The notes: a model not told the origin generated them from the sequence alone. A stretch of 39,097 nt of DNA from CAZFZQ01 sp964522845 (GCA_964522845.1 CAZFZQ010000002.1:1-39097); one strand, 5' to 3'. Positions 28,910 through 35,621 are shown, numbered from the stretch's first letter. Translations and numbers: made by a program.

Positions 28910-29455
28910 ATGGAGAAAAAATATAAAAAATTAGAAAAGTTTAAAAATAAATTATGTTTTGCTTTGAATGAAATCAACCTTTTTTTATTGCAATGGAAGC
29001 AAGCGATGGACTCTGTGCCCGGGACGATATATCCCGCAAAAATGCCGAAAGATTGGCGTTTTTATCAATTAGTCAGGCAAAAGTACATAATACGCGCCAA
29101 GGATAAAGACGGAAGGCATTTTTGGCGGCTGACGACCAAGGGTATGAATGTAGCGGAACTTTTGGCATTTAAATTGAATAAAGAAAAATGGGATAAGCAC
29201 TGGCGCATTTTAATATTTGATATACCGGAAAGGAGGAAAAAGTATCGTGAATTTTTAAGAAGAAAATTAAAAGAACTCGGGTTTTGCCAATTGCAAAAAA
29301 GCGTGTGGGTAACGCCGCATCCGATACCGGAATCGTTTGCGTGGTTTTTGAATAATTATAAGTTAGCCGATGATGTTCATTATATTGTGGCTGAAGAAAT
29401 CAGTAACAATAAGCGACTGGAAAATTTTTTTAAATTGAATCGGTCAAAAAAGTAA
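28910..29455 (+). CDS. PaaX-like transcriptional regulator (Cas2-like C-terminal fold)
   Basis: 181 aa. The segment KHWRILIFDIPERRKKYREFLRRKLKELGFCQLQKSVWVTPHPI (about 98-142) is the ferredoxin-like domain of PaaX proteins, which has a Cas2-like fold and is often mis-annotated as Cas2. Before it lies a possible winged-helix region (about 25-90: FYQLVRQKYIIRAKDKDGRHFWRLTTKGMNVAE). No CRISPR array or other cas gene is near, so a regulator is favoured. The promoter -10 sits inside a dyad and a second dyad copy lies 5 bases after the stop, pointing to self-regulation. Target genes unknown; the three minus-strand genes next to it are candidates. Confidence 0.72.
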   Translation: MEKKYKKLEKFKNKLCFALNEINLFLLQWKQAMDSVPGTIYPAKMPKDWRFYQLVRQKYIIRAKDKDGRHFWRLTTKGMNVAELLAFKLNKEKWDKHWRILIFDIPERRKKYREFLRRKLKELGFCQLQKSVWVTPHPIPESFAWFLNNYKLADDVHYIVAEEISNNKRLENFFKLNRSKK

Positions 29456-29459
29456 TTTA

Positions 29460-29491
29460 GATATAATACTGCTATCGCACGATTATATCAA
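29460..29491. repeat. Dyad operator-like site, copy 2
   Basis: GATATAATACTGCTAT and then ATTATATCAA; it differs from copy 1 at two positions. It contains TATAAT at 29463-29468 on the plus strand, without a good -35. Confidence 0.75.
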
Positions 29492-29517
29492 GGATGAGTC
29501 ATTTGCAAAAAAATAAA

Positions 29518-29556
29518 AAAATAAAAAATAAAAAAGCTTGGAGAATTTCCAAGCTT
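29518..29556 (-). terminator. Minus-strand terminator of the 29697 gene region
   Basis: AAGCTTGGA (29534-29542) with TCCAAGCTT (29548-29556), followed by a long T-rich run on the minus strand. The stem recurs at 30697-30719. Confidence 0.9.
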
Positions 29557-29569
29557 GAGGTTTATTCCA

Positions 29570-29670
29570 TAGGGTTCCGGGTTGGCACCAGCCTAAGCGG
29601 ACGCATCACGCACTTTGAGGCATTGACGACGGGCTTGGTGACAGACCCGGTTATTCGCCCCTTTAGGTAA
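29570..29670. other. Possible structured RNA segment, unexplained
   Basis: CCGGGTTGGCACCAGCC (about 29577-29594) and GGGCTTGGTGACAGACCCGG (about 29631-29650) are imperfect inverse copies around a 36-base loop. This lies in the gap between the minus-strand gene 29697 and its terminator, so it would be a 3' untranslated structure of that transcript, or a small RNA. A 31-codon frame exists on the minus strand without a ribosome site and is not called. Confidence 0.4.
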
Positions 29671-29696
29671 AAAATATCCACCCTGCATCCAATGTA

Positions 29697-30167
29697 TTAT
29701 TCATCATCGTATCCCGGAAAAGGCCCAATAAATGATAGCGTATTGTTCGGCTCCGGGATTAGCAGTTTTTTCCTATCCCAAGAGTTCCAGTCATTATCTG
29801 CAACGCTCATATCTTTCAGTTTCATAAGGAGCAGCACGTAATCTTTGTTGTTATGGGGGAGTGTCGGTTCAATCGTATAATAAATTTTAGTTGAAGTGCT
29901 GCCCCCGCGCTTTACTACATGGGGGCATGTACTTTTTTCTTTGATAATAAATTCATTATTACAGAAATCATATATATGGAAGGTGGCGGTTTTAACTAGT
30001 TTTATTTGTGTGAGCTCGCCTTGGATTTTATAAATTTTTTTTGGTTCCAGCCAAAGAAGCAGATGGAGCGATAAAAAAATAATTATCAGCGGACTAGCTA
30101 ATACACATATGACGACGACGGCAGGATATTTTTCCCCAAAACTTTTTATTTTTTGTAATGAACCCAT
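29697..30167 (-). CDS. Membrane-anchored protein, unknown function
   Basis: 156 aa, minus strand. One membrane helix at about 14-40 (PAVVVICVLASPLIIIFLSLHLLLW), then a soluble beta-rich domain with two cysteines (FCNNEF and STCPHV). AAGGAGGA is 5 bases before ATG. A promoter (TTGACA-N16-TAGATT, minus strand) lies 25-52 bases upstream. No family recognised. It is one of three minus-strand genes with the same layout: own TTGACA promoter, GGAGG site, hairpin terminator. Confidence 0.72.
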   Translation of the reverse strand: MGSLQKIKSFGEKYPAVVVICVLASPLIIIFLSLHLLLWLEPKKIYKIQGELTQIKLVKTATFHIYDFCNNEFIIKEKSTCPHVVKRGGSTSTKIYYTIEPTLPHNNKDYVLLLMKLKDMSVADNDWNSWDRKKLLIPEPNNTLSFIGPFPGYDDE

Positions 30168-30191
30168 GTAATCCTCCTTGTCCTTGCATAC

Positions 30192-30219
30192 AATCTATCA
30201 CAAGAATCGATTCTGTCAA
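30192..30219 (-). promoter_or_regulatory. Minus-strand promoter of the 29697 gene
   Basis: TTGACA (plus 30214-30219), 16-bp spacer, TAGATT (plus 30192-30197). It is next to the terminator of the gene before it. Confidence 0.55.
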
Positions 30220-30220
30220 T

Positions 30221-30251
30221 AAAAAAAAGCCCGCATTGATATTATGTGGGC
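30221..30251 (-). terminator. Minus-strand terminator of the 30266 gene
   Basis: GCCCGCA (30229-30235) with TGTGGGC (30245-30251), one mismatch, then eight T on the minus strand. Confidence 0.75.
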
Positions 30252-30265
30252 CACAGGTAATATAT

Positions 30266-30622
30266 CTAACGGGTTTGTTTGCGGACTTCTTCTGCTCCAT
30301 AATCGACGCCGAGAAACGGGTCGTCATTTTTGTTAATTCCTTCTTGTGTTTCAATCCACAGCTGAAGGAGGTTCTCGTCGCCAATAACCTCCAAAACTGT
30401 GTTTCGATACATCAGAATTTTGCAAGGTGTCCTGGATCTATCAAAGAAGATTTTTGCGGGCACTCTTCTTGTAAATTTCTTTACGCAACGAAAAACCCGT
30501 TCGCGCCCTTGGTTATCTTTTCGCACTTGGAAGGAGATAACCGCCGCAGGTTCTTTTCGCCATCCCCAACCCGCGCTCCATATTCCCGACTCTTGAATGA
30601 ACTCGCTGGCCAGTTTGTACAT
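30266..30622 (-). CDS. Small soluble protein, unknown function
   Basis: 118 aa, minus strand. Starts MYKLASEFIQESGIWSAGWG; Trp-rich at the N-terminus, mid-part basic (ERVFRCVKKFTRRVPAKIFFDRS), acidic end. No membrane segment. GGAGG is 4 bases before the ATG, with a good promoter (TTGACA-N17-TATAAA) and a terminator after the stop. A longer plus-strand frame across the same DNA (30158-30730) has none of these and is rejected. No family recognised. Confidence 0.65.
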   Translation of the reverse strand: MYKLASEFIQESGIWSAGWGWRKEPAAVISFQVRKDNQGRERVFRCVKKFTRRVPAKIFFDRSRTPCKILMYRNTVLEVIGDENLLQLWIETQEGINKNDDPFLGVDYGAEEVRKQTR

Positions 30623-30649
30623 ATTGCCTCCATTTCGGCCGCTTGTAAT

Positions 30650-30678
30650 TTTATATCACATGCTTGGCAAAATGTCAA
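30650..30678 (-). promoter_or_regulatory. Minus-strand promoter of the 30266 gene
   Basis: TTGACA (plus 30673-30678), 17-bp spacer, TATAAA (plus 30650-30655). Confidence 0.8.
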
Positions 30679-30690
30679 CAATCGCGAAAA

Positions 30691-30719
30691 TAAAAAAAGC
30701 TTGGAGATTTTCCAAGCTT
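30691..30719 (-). terminator. Minus-strand terminator of the 30753 gene
   Basis: AAGCTTGGA (30697-30705) with TCCAAGCTT (30711-30719), T run on the minus strand; nearly identical to the hairpin at 29534-29556. Confidence 0.9.
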
Positions 30720-30752
30720 GGGTTATGTAAAGAATTGGGTGGCCGAATATCC

Positions 30753-31391
30753 TTATTCGCCGCACACTGAGGCGTCAATTCTTGGATTTTGCCACCAAGG
30801 ATGTGTCTTCAAAAAATAGCTCCTTAAGAAGTATGCTTTAATTTTGCATCCTTTTTTTAGGTGGTTTACGTTTTTTGGATAAAGGATTCGATTATTATAA
30901 AACTTTTTTTCCAGCGGAAGGGTATCGCTATTGAACCATCCGGTTTTTTCAAATGCTTCTGCGGATATTTCTCGTGTTTTTCCACCAATATCCAAAAAAG
31001 AGGCTTTTATGTTGTAACCAACATATGTATCACATTGGGTATCCTGAGTTTTGGCTTCGCCATTTTTAAACATAATTTTTACAGGGCCATGACAAATTGT
31101 TTTTGTTTGTGCCTTACCAACATAAGTAATGATGCCATCTGAAGTATATAGCTGGTTTGGTTCACAAGTATAAAACAACCATCCAAGGCATGCGCAAACT
31201 CCAATAATTTTTATACTTTTTGCTGATAATCTACTCCAATCTATTGGCTGTCGCGGCTGTTTCGGCTTTTTGGGAACAGGATTTTGCAATTTGTGAATGA
31301 GCTGATTTTTTTCTTTCAGTTCTTTTTCGAGCTGAATGATGCGTTCTTGTGCGGCAACTTCATTATCCCTCAGGGGATTCATGTTGGTCAT
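30753..31391 (-). CDS. Coiled-coil membrane protein, unknown function
   Basis: 212 aa, minus strand. Coiled coil at about 11-36 (VAAQERIIQLEKELKEKNQL), a Pro/Lys linker (PVPKKPKQPRQPIDW), one membrane helix at about 58-72, then an outside domain of some 135 residues with four cysteines (TCEPN, TICHG, TQCDT, KKGCK). GGAGG 7 bases before ATG, promoter TTGACA-N17-TATATA, terminator after the stop. No family recognised. It may present a redox or disulfide domain at the surface; inference. Confidence 0.72.
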   Translation of the reverse strand: MTNMNPLRDNEVAAQERIIQLEKELKEKNQLIHKLQNPVPKKPKQPRQPIDWSRLSAKSIKIIGVCACLGWLFYTCEPNQLYTSDGIITYVGKAQTKTICHGPVKIMFKNGEAKTQDTQCDTYVGYNIKASFLDIGGKTREISAEAFEKTGWFNSDTLPLEKKFYNNRILYPKNVNHLKKGCKIKAYFLRSYFLKTHPWWQNPRIDASVCGE

Positions 31392-31410
31392 TTTCCGTCC
31401 TCCTACTACA

Positions 31411-31439
31411 TATATAATATAAAACTAACCGCTTGTCAA
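31411..31439 (-). promoter_or_regulatory. Minus-strand promoter of the 30753 gene
   Basis: TTGACA (plus 31434-31439), 17-bp spacer, TATATA (plus 31411-31416). Confidence 0.75.
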
Positions 31440-31501
31440 GCCAAGGGAAATGCTGTAAATTATAAGGTAGCCCCTCGATTTGCTCGGGGATTATAATTTT
31501 T

Positions 31502-33322
31502 ATGACCGTAAAAGAATTGCGGCAAAAATATTTGGAATTTTTTAGAGAAAAAGGGCATGCGATAATACCTTCGTCGTCTTTGGTTCCGGAAAACGACCCG
31601 ACCACTCTTTTTATTACCGCGGGAATGCACCCTTTGGTTCCATATCTTTTGGGGCAAAAACATCCGCAAGGCACACGGCTCGCCAGCGTGCAAAAATGCA
31701 TCCGCACAACCGACATTGATGAAGTTGGCGACGCTACGCATCTTACTTTTTTTGAAATGCTGGGCAATTGGTCCTTGGGTGATTATGGAAAAAAAGAAGC
31801 CATAGAAATGAGTTTTGAATTTTTAACTTCTCCCAAGTGGTTGGGGATTCCATTAGAAAAATTGGCGGTTACTGTCTTCGAAGGGGCGGAGGGAATTCCA
31901 AAAGATGATGAAGCCGCGTCTGTTTGGCAAAAATTGGGAATGCCCAAAAACAGAATTGCTTTCATGGGCAAGAAAGATAATTGGTGGGGGCCGGCCGGCA
32001 TAACCGGACCGTGCGGACCGGATACGGAAATGTTTTTTTATGTTGGCTCGCCTCGATTCGGCGAAGCGGGCGAGGGCAAGCCGTCCGCAACAAGCAATCC
32101 CAAAACCGCGCCCAAAGAATGGGTGGAAATTTGGAATGATGTCTTCATGATTTATAACAAAACAAAAGATGGCAAGTACGAAGATTTGAAACAAAAAAAT
32201 ATTGATACGGGCATGGGGCTGGAGCGGACCGCGGCCGTGCTTCAAGGAAAAAAATCCGTTTATGATATAGAGTTATTTTCCCCGCTTTTTAATCAATTGG
32301 AAAAAGTTTGCGGGAAAAAATATGCCGACCGGCCCAAAGAATTCCGTATTGTTGTCGACCATGTACGCGCCGCGTCATTTATTTTGGCCGAGGGTGTGAC
32401 GCCATCAAATATTGATAGAGGATATGTTTTGCGCCGGCTTATTCGCCGCGCTTATCGGTATGGAAAACTTTTAGGCATTGAAGGAGAGTTTTTAATGAAG
32501 CTCACGGAAATTATTGTAAATCAGATGCGGAGCGAATATCCGGAACTGCAAGAAAATTTGCAATTTATCACTTCGCAATTGGCGCAAGAAGAAGACCGTT
32601 TCCAGGCGACACTGGAACGCGGATTGCGCGAATTTTCCCGTATGAGCGCGGGAGGGAAACTTTCCGGGCAAGAAGTGTTTACGCTTTTTTCCACCTATGG
32701 TTTTCCTTATGAAATGACGGAAGAATTGGCAAAAGAAAAAAATATTTCCGTAAATAAAAAAGAATTTGATGAAGAATTTTCCAAGCATCAAGAATTGTCG
32801 CGCAAGGGTGCGGAAGGAAAATTCAAAGGCGGACTGGCGGACACGGAAGAAGCAACAAAAAAATTGCACACCGCGACCCATCTTTTGCAGGCAGCGCTCC
32901 GCAAAGTTTTAGGAGATCGTGTGCAACAGCGCGGTTCCAACATCACGGCCGAGCGTTTGCGTTTTGATTTTGTCCATCCGGAAAAAATGACCGCGGAACA
33001 ATTAAAAAAAGTTGAAGAATTGGTGAATGGCGCCATCGCGGCGGATTACAAAGTGGAATGCCGTGAGATGCCGACTGCGGAAGCGGAAAAATCCGGCGCC
33101 CTGGGATTTTTCGGACATAAATACGGCGATACGGTAAAAGTATATACCGTTGGGGCGGGCCCCACTTCGCCAAGGCTTCGCGGGACAAGCAAAGACGTTT
33201 TTTCAAAAGAAATTTGCGGCGGTCCGCACGCTGAGCACACAGGCGAGCTTGGAAAATTCAAAATCTTAAAAGAAGAAGCCGTCTCCGCGGGCGTGAGAAG
33301 AATCAAGGCGGTGCTGGAGTAG
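31502..33322 (+). CDS. alaS: Alanyl-tRNA synthetase, short form
   Basis: 606 aa. Class II motifs (ITAGMHPLVPYLLG, TTDIDEVGDATHLTFFEMLGNWSLGDY, GMGLERTAAVLQG), tRNA-recognition middle (HVRAASFILAEGVTPSNIDRGYVLRRLIRRA), editing domain HTATHLLQAALRKVLG and EICGGPHAEHTGELG (the zinc-binding His/Cys set). It ends right after the editing domain, so the C-terminal C-Ala domain of the usual 870-aa enzyme is missing. Two palindromic repeats are read in frame: GSPRFGEAGEGK (32046-32074) and GPTSPRLRGTSK (33160-33190). TATAAT is at 31492-31497, 4 bases before the ATG; no Shine-Dalgarno. Confidence 0.95.
   Translation: MTVKELRQKYLEFFREKGHAIIPSSSLVPENDPTTLFITAGMHPLVPYLLGQKHPQGTRLASVQKCIRTTDIDEVGDATHLTFFEMLGNWSLGDYGKKEAIEMSFEFLTSPKWLGIPLEKLAVTVFEGAEGIPKDDEAASVWQKLGMPKNRIAFMGKKDNWWGPAGITGPCGPDTEMFFYVGSPRFGEAGEGKPSATSNPKTAPKEWVEIWNDVFMIYNKTKDGKYEDLKQKNIDTGMGLERTAAVLQGKKSVYDIELFSPLFNQLEKVCGKKYADRPKEFRIVVDHVRAASFILAEGVTPSNIDRGYVLRRLIRRAYRYGKLLGIEGEFLMKLTEIIVNQMRSEYPELQENLQFITSQLAQEEDRFQATLERGLREFSRMSAGGKLSGQEVFTLFSTYGFPYEMTEELAKEKNISVNKKEFDEEFSKHQELSRKGAEGKFKGGLADTEEATKKLHTATHLLQAALRKVLGDRVQQRGSNITAERLRFDFVHPEKMTAEQLKKVEELVNGAIAADYKVECREMPTAEAEKSGALGFFGHKYGDTVKVYTVGAGPTSPRLRGTSKDVFSKEICGGPHAEHTGELGKFKILKEEAVSAGVRRIKAVLE
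32046..32074 (+). repeat. In-frame palindrome in alaS, first
   Basis: CTCGCC and GGGCGAG arms around TCGATTCGGCGAAGC; 25 bases (32048-32072) are identical to part of the tRNA-remnant insertion. Confidence 0.85.
33160..33190 (+). repeat. In-frame repeat in alaS, second (CCCCACTTCGCC family)
   Basis: CCCCACTTCGCCAAGGCTTC then GCGGGACAAGC. Same frame as in murF. Confidence 0.8.
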
Positions 33323-33337
33323 GAAAAACATAAAGTC

Positions 33338-33778
33338 ATGATAGGTAGAATATTTATAAAGTGGCTATATCCGTTCGCTAAATTATATTGGTTTATTTTT
33401 AGACCGGAAACTTTTGGTGTGAGGGGCGTGGTTGAGTGCGACGGCAAAATTATCATGATAAGGAATACATATGGTAATAGTAAAATTTGGATGTTTCCCG
33501 GTGGTGGGATTAAAAAAGGCGAAAGTCCTGAAAAGGCATTTGCAAGAGAAATTAAAGAAGAGACGGGACTGGATATAAAAGATATCAAGAAGATCGGTAC
33601 ATATGCATCAACTATTGAATATAAGAGAGATAATGTTGAAGTTTTTGCAGGAAAAAGCGAGGAAAGTAATCTAAAAATTGAGCCATTGGAAATTCTTGAA
33701 GCTGAATGGTTTGAACCCAACAATTTGCCGGAAATTTCACCTAATTCGAAGAAGATTTTATCTATGTGGATGAATTAA
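33338..33778 (+). CDS. Nudix hydrolase with N-terminal hydrophobic segment
   Basis: 146 aa. GGGIKKGESPEKAFAREIKEETGL fits the Nudix box (about 51-74). The N-terminus (IFIKWLYPFAKLYWFIF) is hydrophobic and may touch the membrane, an odd feature shared with some phage and CPR Nudix proteins. First of three Nudix genes in 1.8 kb; 15 bases after alaS, so probably co-transcribed with it. Substrate not predictable. Confidence 0.85.
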   Translation: MIGRIFIKWLYPFAKLYWFIFRPETFGVRGVVECDGKIIMIRNTYGNSKIWMFPGGGIKKGESPEKAFAREIKEETGLDIKDIKKIGTYASTIEYKRDNVEVFAGKSEESNLKIEPLEILEAEWFEPNNLPEISPNSKKILSMWMN

Positions 33779-33793
33779 TAAGTTATAAGAAGC

Positions 33794-34123
33794 ATGAGCA
33801 CAAAATTTGTATTCAAAAATGACAGATTTAAGAAGGCGCGAGGCGGATATTCCCGATGGTTATTGATAAGCTGCGAGAAGTGTAAAAATAAAATTTTATT
33901 TTACCAAAAAGACGGCCCAGGGATTCTTAAGCGTCTTTATCTTGACCGGATAATCGTTTCTAAAAATTTTTCAGACAAAAATTTGACCTGCAAAAAATGT
34001 AAAACAGTGCTTGGTGCCCGCACCATCTATAAAAAAGAGAATCGACCTGCCTATAGATTGTTCGTTGGGGCAGTAGGTAAGAAGATCATTAAAGAAGATG
34101 GGCTGTCGAAAATAAATTCGTAG
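33794..34123 (+). CDS. Small zinc-ribbon protein
   Basis: 109 aa. CEKCKNK (27-33) and CKKCKTV (66-72) form one zinc ribbon separated by a basic segment (KRLYLDRIIVSKNF). No other domain. 15 bases after the Nudix gene and 8 before the next, so part of the same run. Family not recognised; nucleic-acid binding is a guess from charge and zinc. Confidence 0.65.
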   Translation: MSTKFVFKNDRFKKARGGYSRWLLISCEKCKNKILFYQKDGPGILKRLYLDRIIVSKNFSDKNLTCKKCKTVLGARTIYKKENRPAYRLFVGAVGKKIIKEDGLSKINS

Positions 34124-34131
34124 TCCCCCAT

Positions 34132-34581
34132 ATGGAAATTAAAGACCGCTTTAAATTGATTCCGGAAGTGTATTTAATTCTTGTTGAAAATGAAAAGATT
34201 TTATTGTTAAGAAGATTTCAAACCGGGTATGAGGACGGAAATTATAGTATGGTGGCCGGACACGCGGACGGCAATGAAACGATGAGAGAGGCCATCGCGC
34301 GGGAAGCCAGAGAAGAAGCGGGCATCAAAATCGATCCCATGAAATTGGAACATATTTTGACCATGCATCGATGGTGCGAAGACCATGAAAGAATTGGATT
34401 ATATTTTATGGCAAAAAATTGGGACGGTGAAATTAAAAATTCAGAGCCGAATAAATGTGATGATTTATCATGGTTCTCACTTGCCGAATTGCCAAAAAAT
34501 ACCATTCCCTATGTAGCGACCGCAATTGACTGTTATCAAAACGGAGTAAAATATTGTGAGTTTGGGTGGAATAATATTTGA
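34132..34581 (+). CDS. Nudix hydrolase
   Basis: 149 aa. AGHADGNETMREAIAREAREEAGI is the Nudix box with A for the usual I/L (REAREEAG). VYLILVENEKILLLRRFQTGYEDGNYSMVAGH is the typical lead. HRWCEDHERIGLYFMAKNWDG resembles the NUDT-like nucleotide pyrophosphatases. Its final bases run close to the next Nudix gene (2-base gap to the chosen ATG). Confidence 0.87.
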   Translation: MEIKDRFKLIPEVYLILVENEKILLLRRFQTGYEDGNYSMVAGHADGNETMREAIAREAREEAGIKIDPMKLEHILTMHRWCEDHERIGLYFMAKNWDGEIKNSEPNKCDDLSWFSLAELPKNTIPYVATAIDCYQNGVKYCEFGWNNI

Positions 34582-34583
34582 TT

Positions 34584-35108
34584 ATGAATTTAGAATGGAA
34601 GAAGGTCAATGAAAAGATAATTAGAGACGGTTACAGAAAAATATCTCTTAAAACATTTATTTTGCCGGATGGAAAACAGAAAGATTTTGAAATAAAAAAA
34701 GAAGGCGAGTGTGTTTGTGTTTTGCCAATAACGGCGGATAACAAGATTATTTTAGCAAAACAATTTCGTCCGGGTCCGGAAAAAGTATTAATGGAATTAC
34801 CCGGCGGAGGTTCGGGTGATGATACTCCGATTGAAGCGGCAAAAAGAGAGCTGTTGGAAGAAACTGGATATACGGGTGATTTTCAGTATGTGGCGACGCC
34901 GTGTGAGTGTGCTTATTCAACCATCAAAAGACATGCGTTTGTCGCGACTAATTGCAAAAAGGTTCAAGAACAAAATTTAGATGATTCAGAATTTATTGAG
35001 ATAGTAGAAATGACATTGCCGGAGTTTAGAAAACATTTGCAAACCGGTCAACTCTCGGATGTTGAAATAGGTTATTTGGGTTTAGATTTTTTGGGGTTGT
35101 TAAAGTGA
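34584..35108 (+). CDS. Nudix hydrolase, ADP-ribose pyrophosphatase-like
   Basis: 174 aa from ATG 34584 (TTG 34578 would overlap the preceding stop). GGGSGDDTPIEAAKRELLEETG is the Nudix box; VLPITADNKIILAKQFRPGPEKVLMELPGGG is the ADP-ribose-type N-terminal strand swap region with the conserved QFRPG. ADP-ribose or a nucleotide sugar is the likely substrate. Ends the Nudix run; no terminator is obvious before the repeat. Confidence 0.88.
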   Translation: MNLEWKKVNEKIIRDGYRKISLKTFILPDGKQKDFEIKKEGECVCVLPITADNKIILAKQFRPGPEKVLMELPGGGSGDDTPIEAAKRELLEETGYTGDFQYVATPCECAYSTIKRHAFVATNCKKVQEQNLDDSEFIEIVEMTLPEFRKHLQTGQLSDVEIGYLGLDFLGLLK

Positions 35109-35138
35109 TAAAAAGTTTGTTAGCGGGTATTATCACCC

Positions 35139-35250
35139 CTTTGCCCGATAACGGGCACTTCCCCTCTAAAGAGGGGCAAAGGGAAGAGAATATATTCCTC
35201 CTTCCGCCTCTTCCCCCTTTTAAGGGGGAAGTGCCCCGTCCGCGGGGCGA
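35139..35250. repeat. Large palindromic repeat upstream of the DUF559 gene
   Basis: Left half CCCCTTTGCCCG-ATAACGGGCACTTCCCC-TCTAAAGAGGGG-CAAAGGGAAGAG; right half is an imperfect reverse complement (CTCTTCCCCC-TTTTAAGGGGGAAGTGCCCC-GTCCGCGGGGCGAAGGGGG) across AATATATT. The left half aligns directly with the repeat after the gene. Confidence 0.85.
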
Positions 35251-35256
35251 AGGGGG

Positions 35257-35619
35257 ATGAAAAATATGAAAGAAAAAATAAGCAATATCCCGTCTTTGAA
35301 AAATATCAGAAGAACGCTACGTCAGAATGCAACGCCGCAAGAAGTTATTCTATGGTCGCGTTTGAAAAATGAACAGCTCGGCTATAAGTTTCGCCGCCAG
35401 CATTCGTTTGGAAAATATGTCGCTGATTTTTATTGCCGAGAGAAAGCTCTTGTGATAGAAATTGACGGTTCGCAACATTTGGAGCAAAAAGAATATGATG
35501 ATAAAAGAAGTGATTTTTTTGAGCAACAAGGGCTTCATGTTTTAAGATTTTGGGATAATGAAATTAACACTAGTATCAGTGGTGTGATGGAGAAAATTAT
35601 TGAAGTTTTGGAAAAATAA
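35257..35619 (+). CDS. DUF559 endonuclease-like protein
   Basis: 120 aa. DUF559/VSR-like PD-(D/E)XK fold: LRQNATPQEVILWSRLKNEQLGYKFRRQHSFGKYVADFYC, with the acidic residues in ADFYCREKALVIEIDGSQH (Asp57, Glu69, Asp71), then RSDFFEQQGLHVLRFWDNEI. Family members are predicted nucleases, and biochemistry is scarce. ATG 35257 is used here; ATG 35266 is also plausible and would have a GGGGG site in the end of the repeat. The gene is framed by two copies of a related palindromic repeat and no other gene, so gene plus repeats may form one unit. Confidence 0.82.
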   Translation: MKNMKEKISNIPSLKNIRRTLRQNATPQEVILWSRLKNEQLGYKFRRQHSFGKYVADFYCREKALVIEIDGSQHLEQKEYDDKRSDFFEQQGLHVLRFWDNEINTSISGVMEKIIEVLEK

Positions 35620-35621
35620 AC

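Noticed and set aside
28910..29455. Cas2 of a CRISPR system
   Set aside because: The C-terminal half resembles Cas2 by fold, but there is no array or cas neighbour, and the protein has an added N-terminal region as in PaaX regulators.
30158..30730. Plus-strand open frame of 190 codons
   Set aside because: It lies antisense to two minus-strand promoters and the 118-aa gene, lacks a ribosome site, and its sequence (MNPCNPPCPCIQ...) is not protein-like.
35257..35619. Very short patch repair endonuclease Vsr
   Set aside because: DUF559 shares the fold, but the Vsr zinc-binding residues are not present and no cytosine methylase is nearby.
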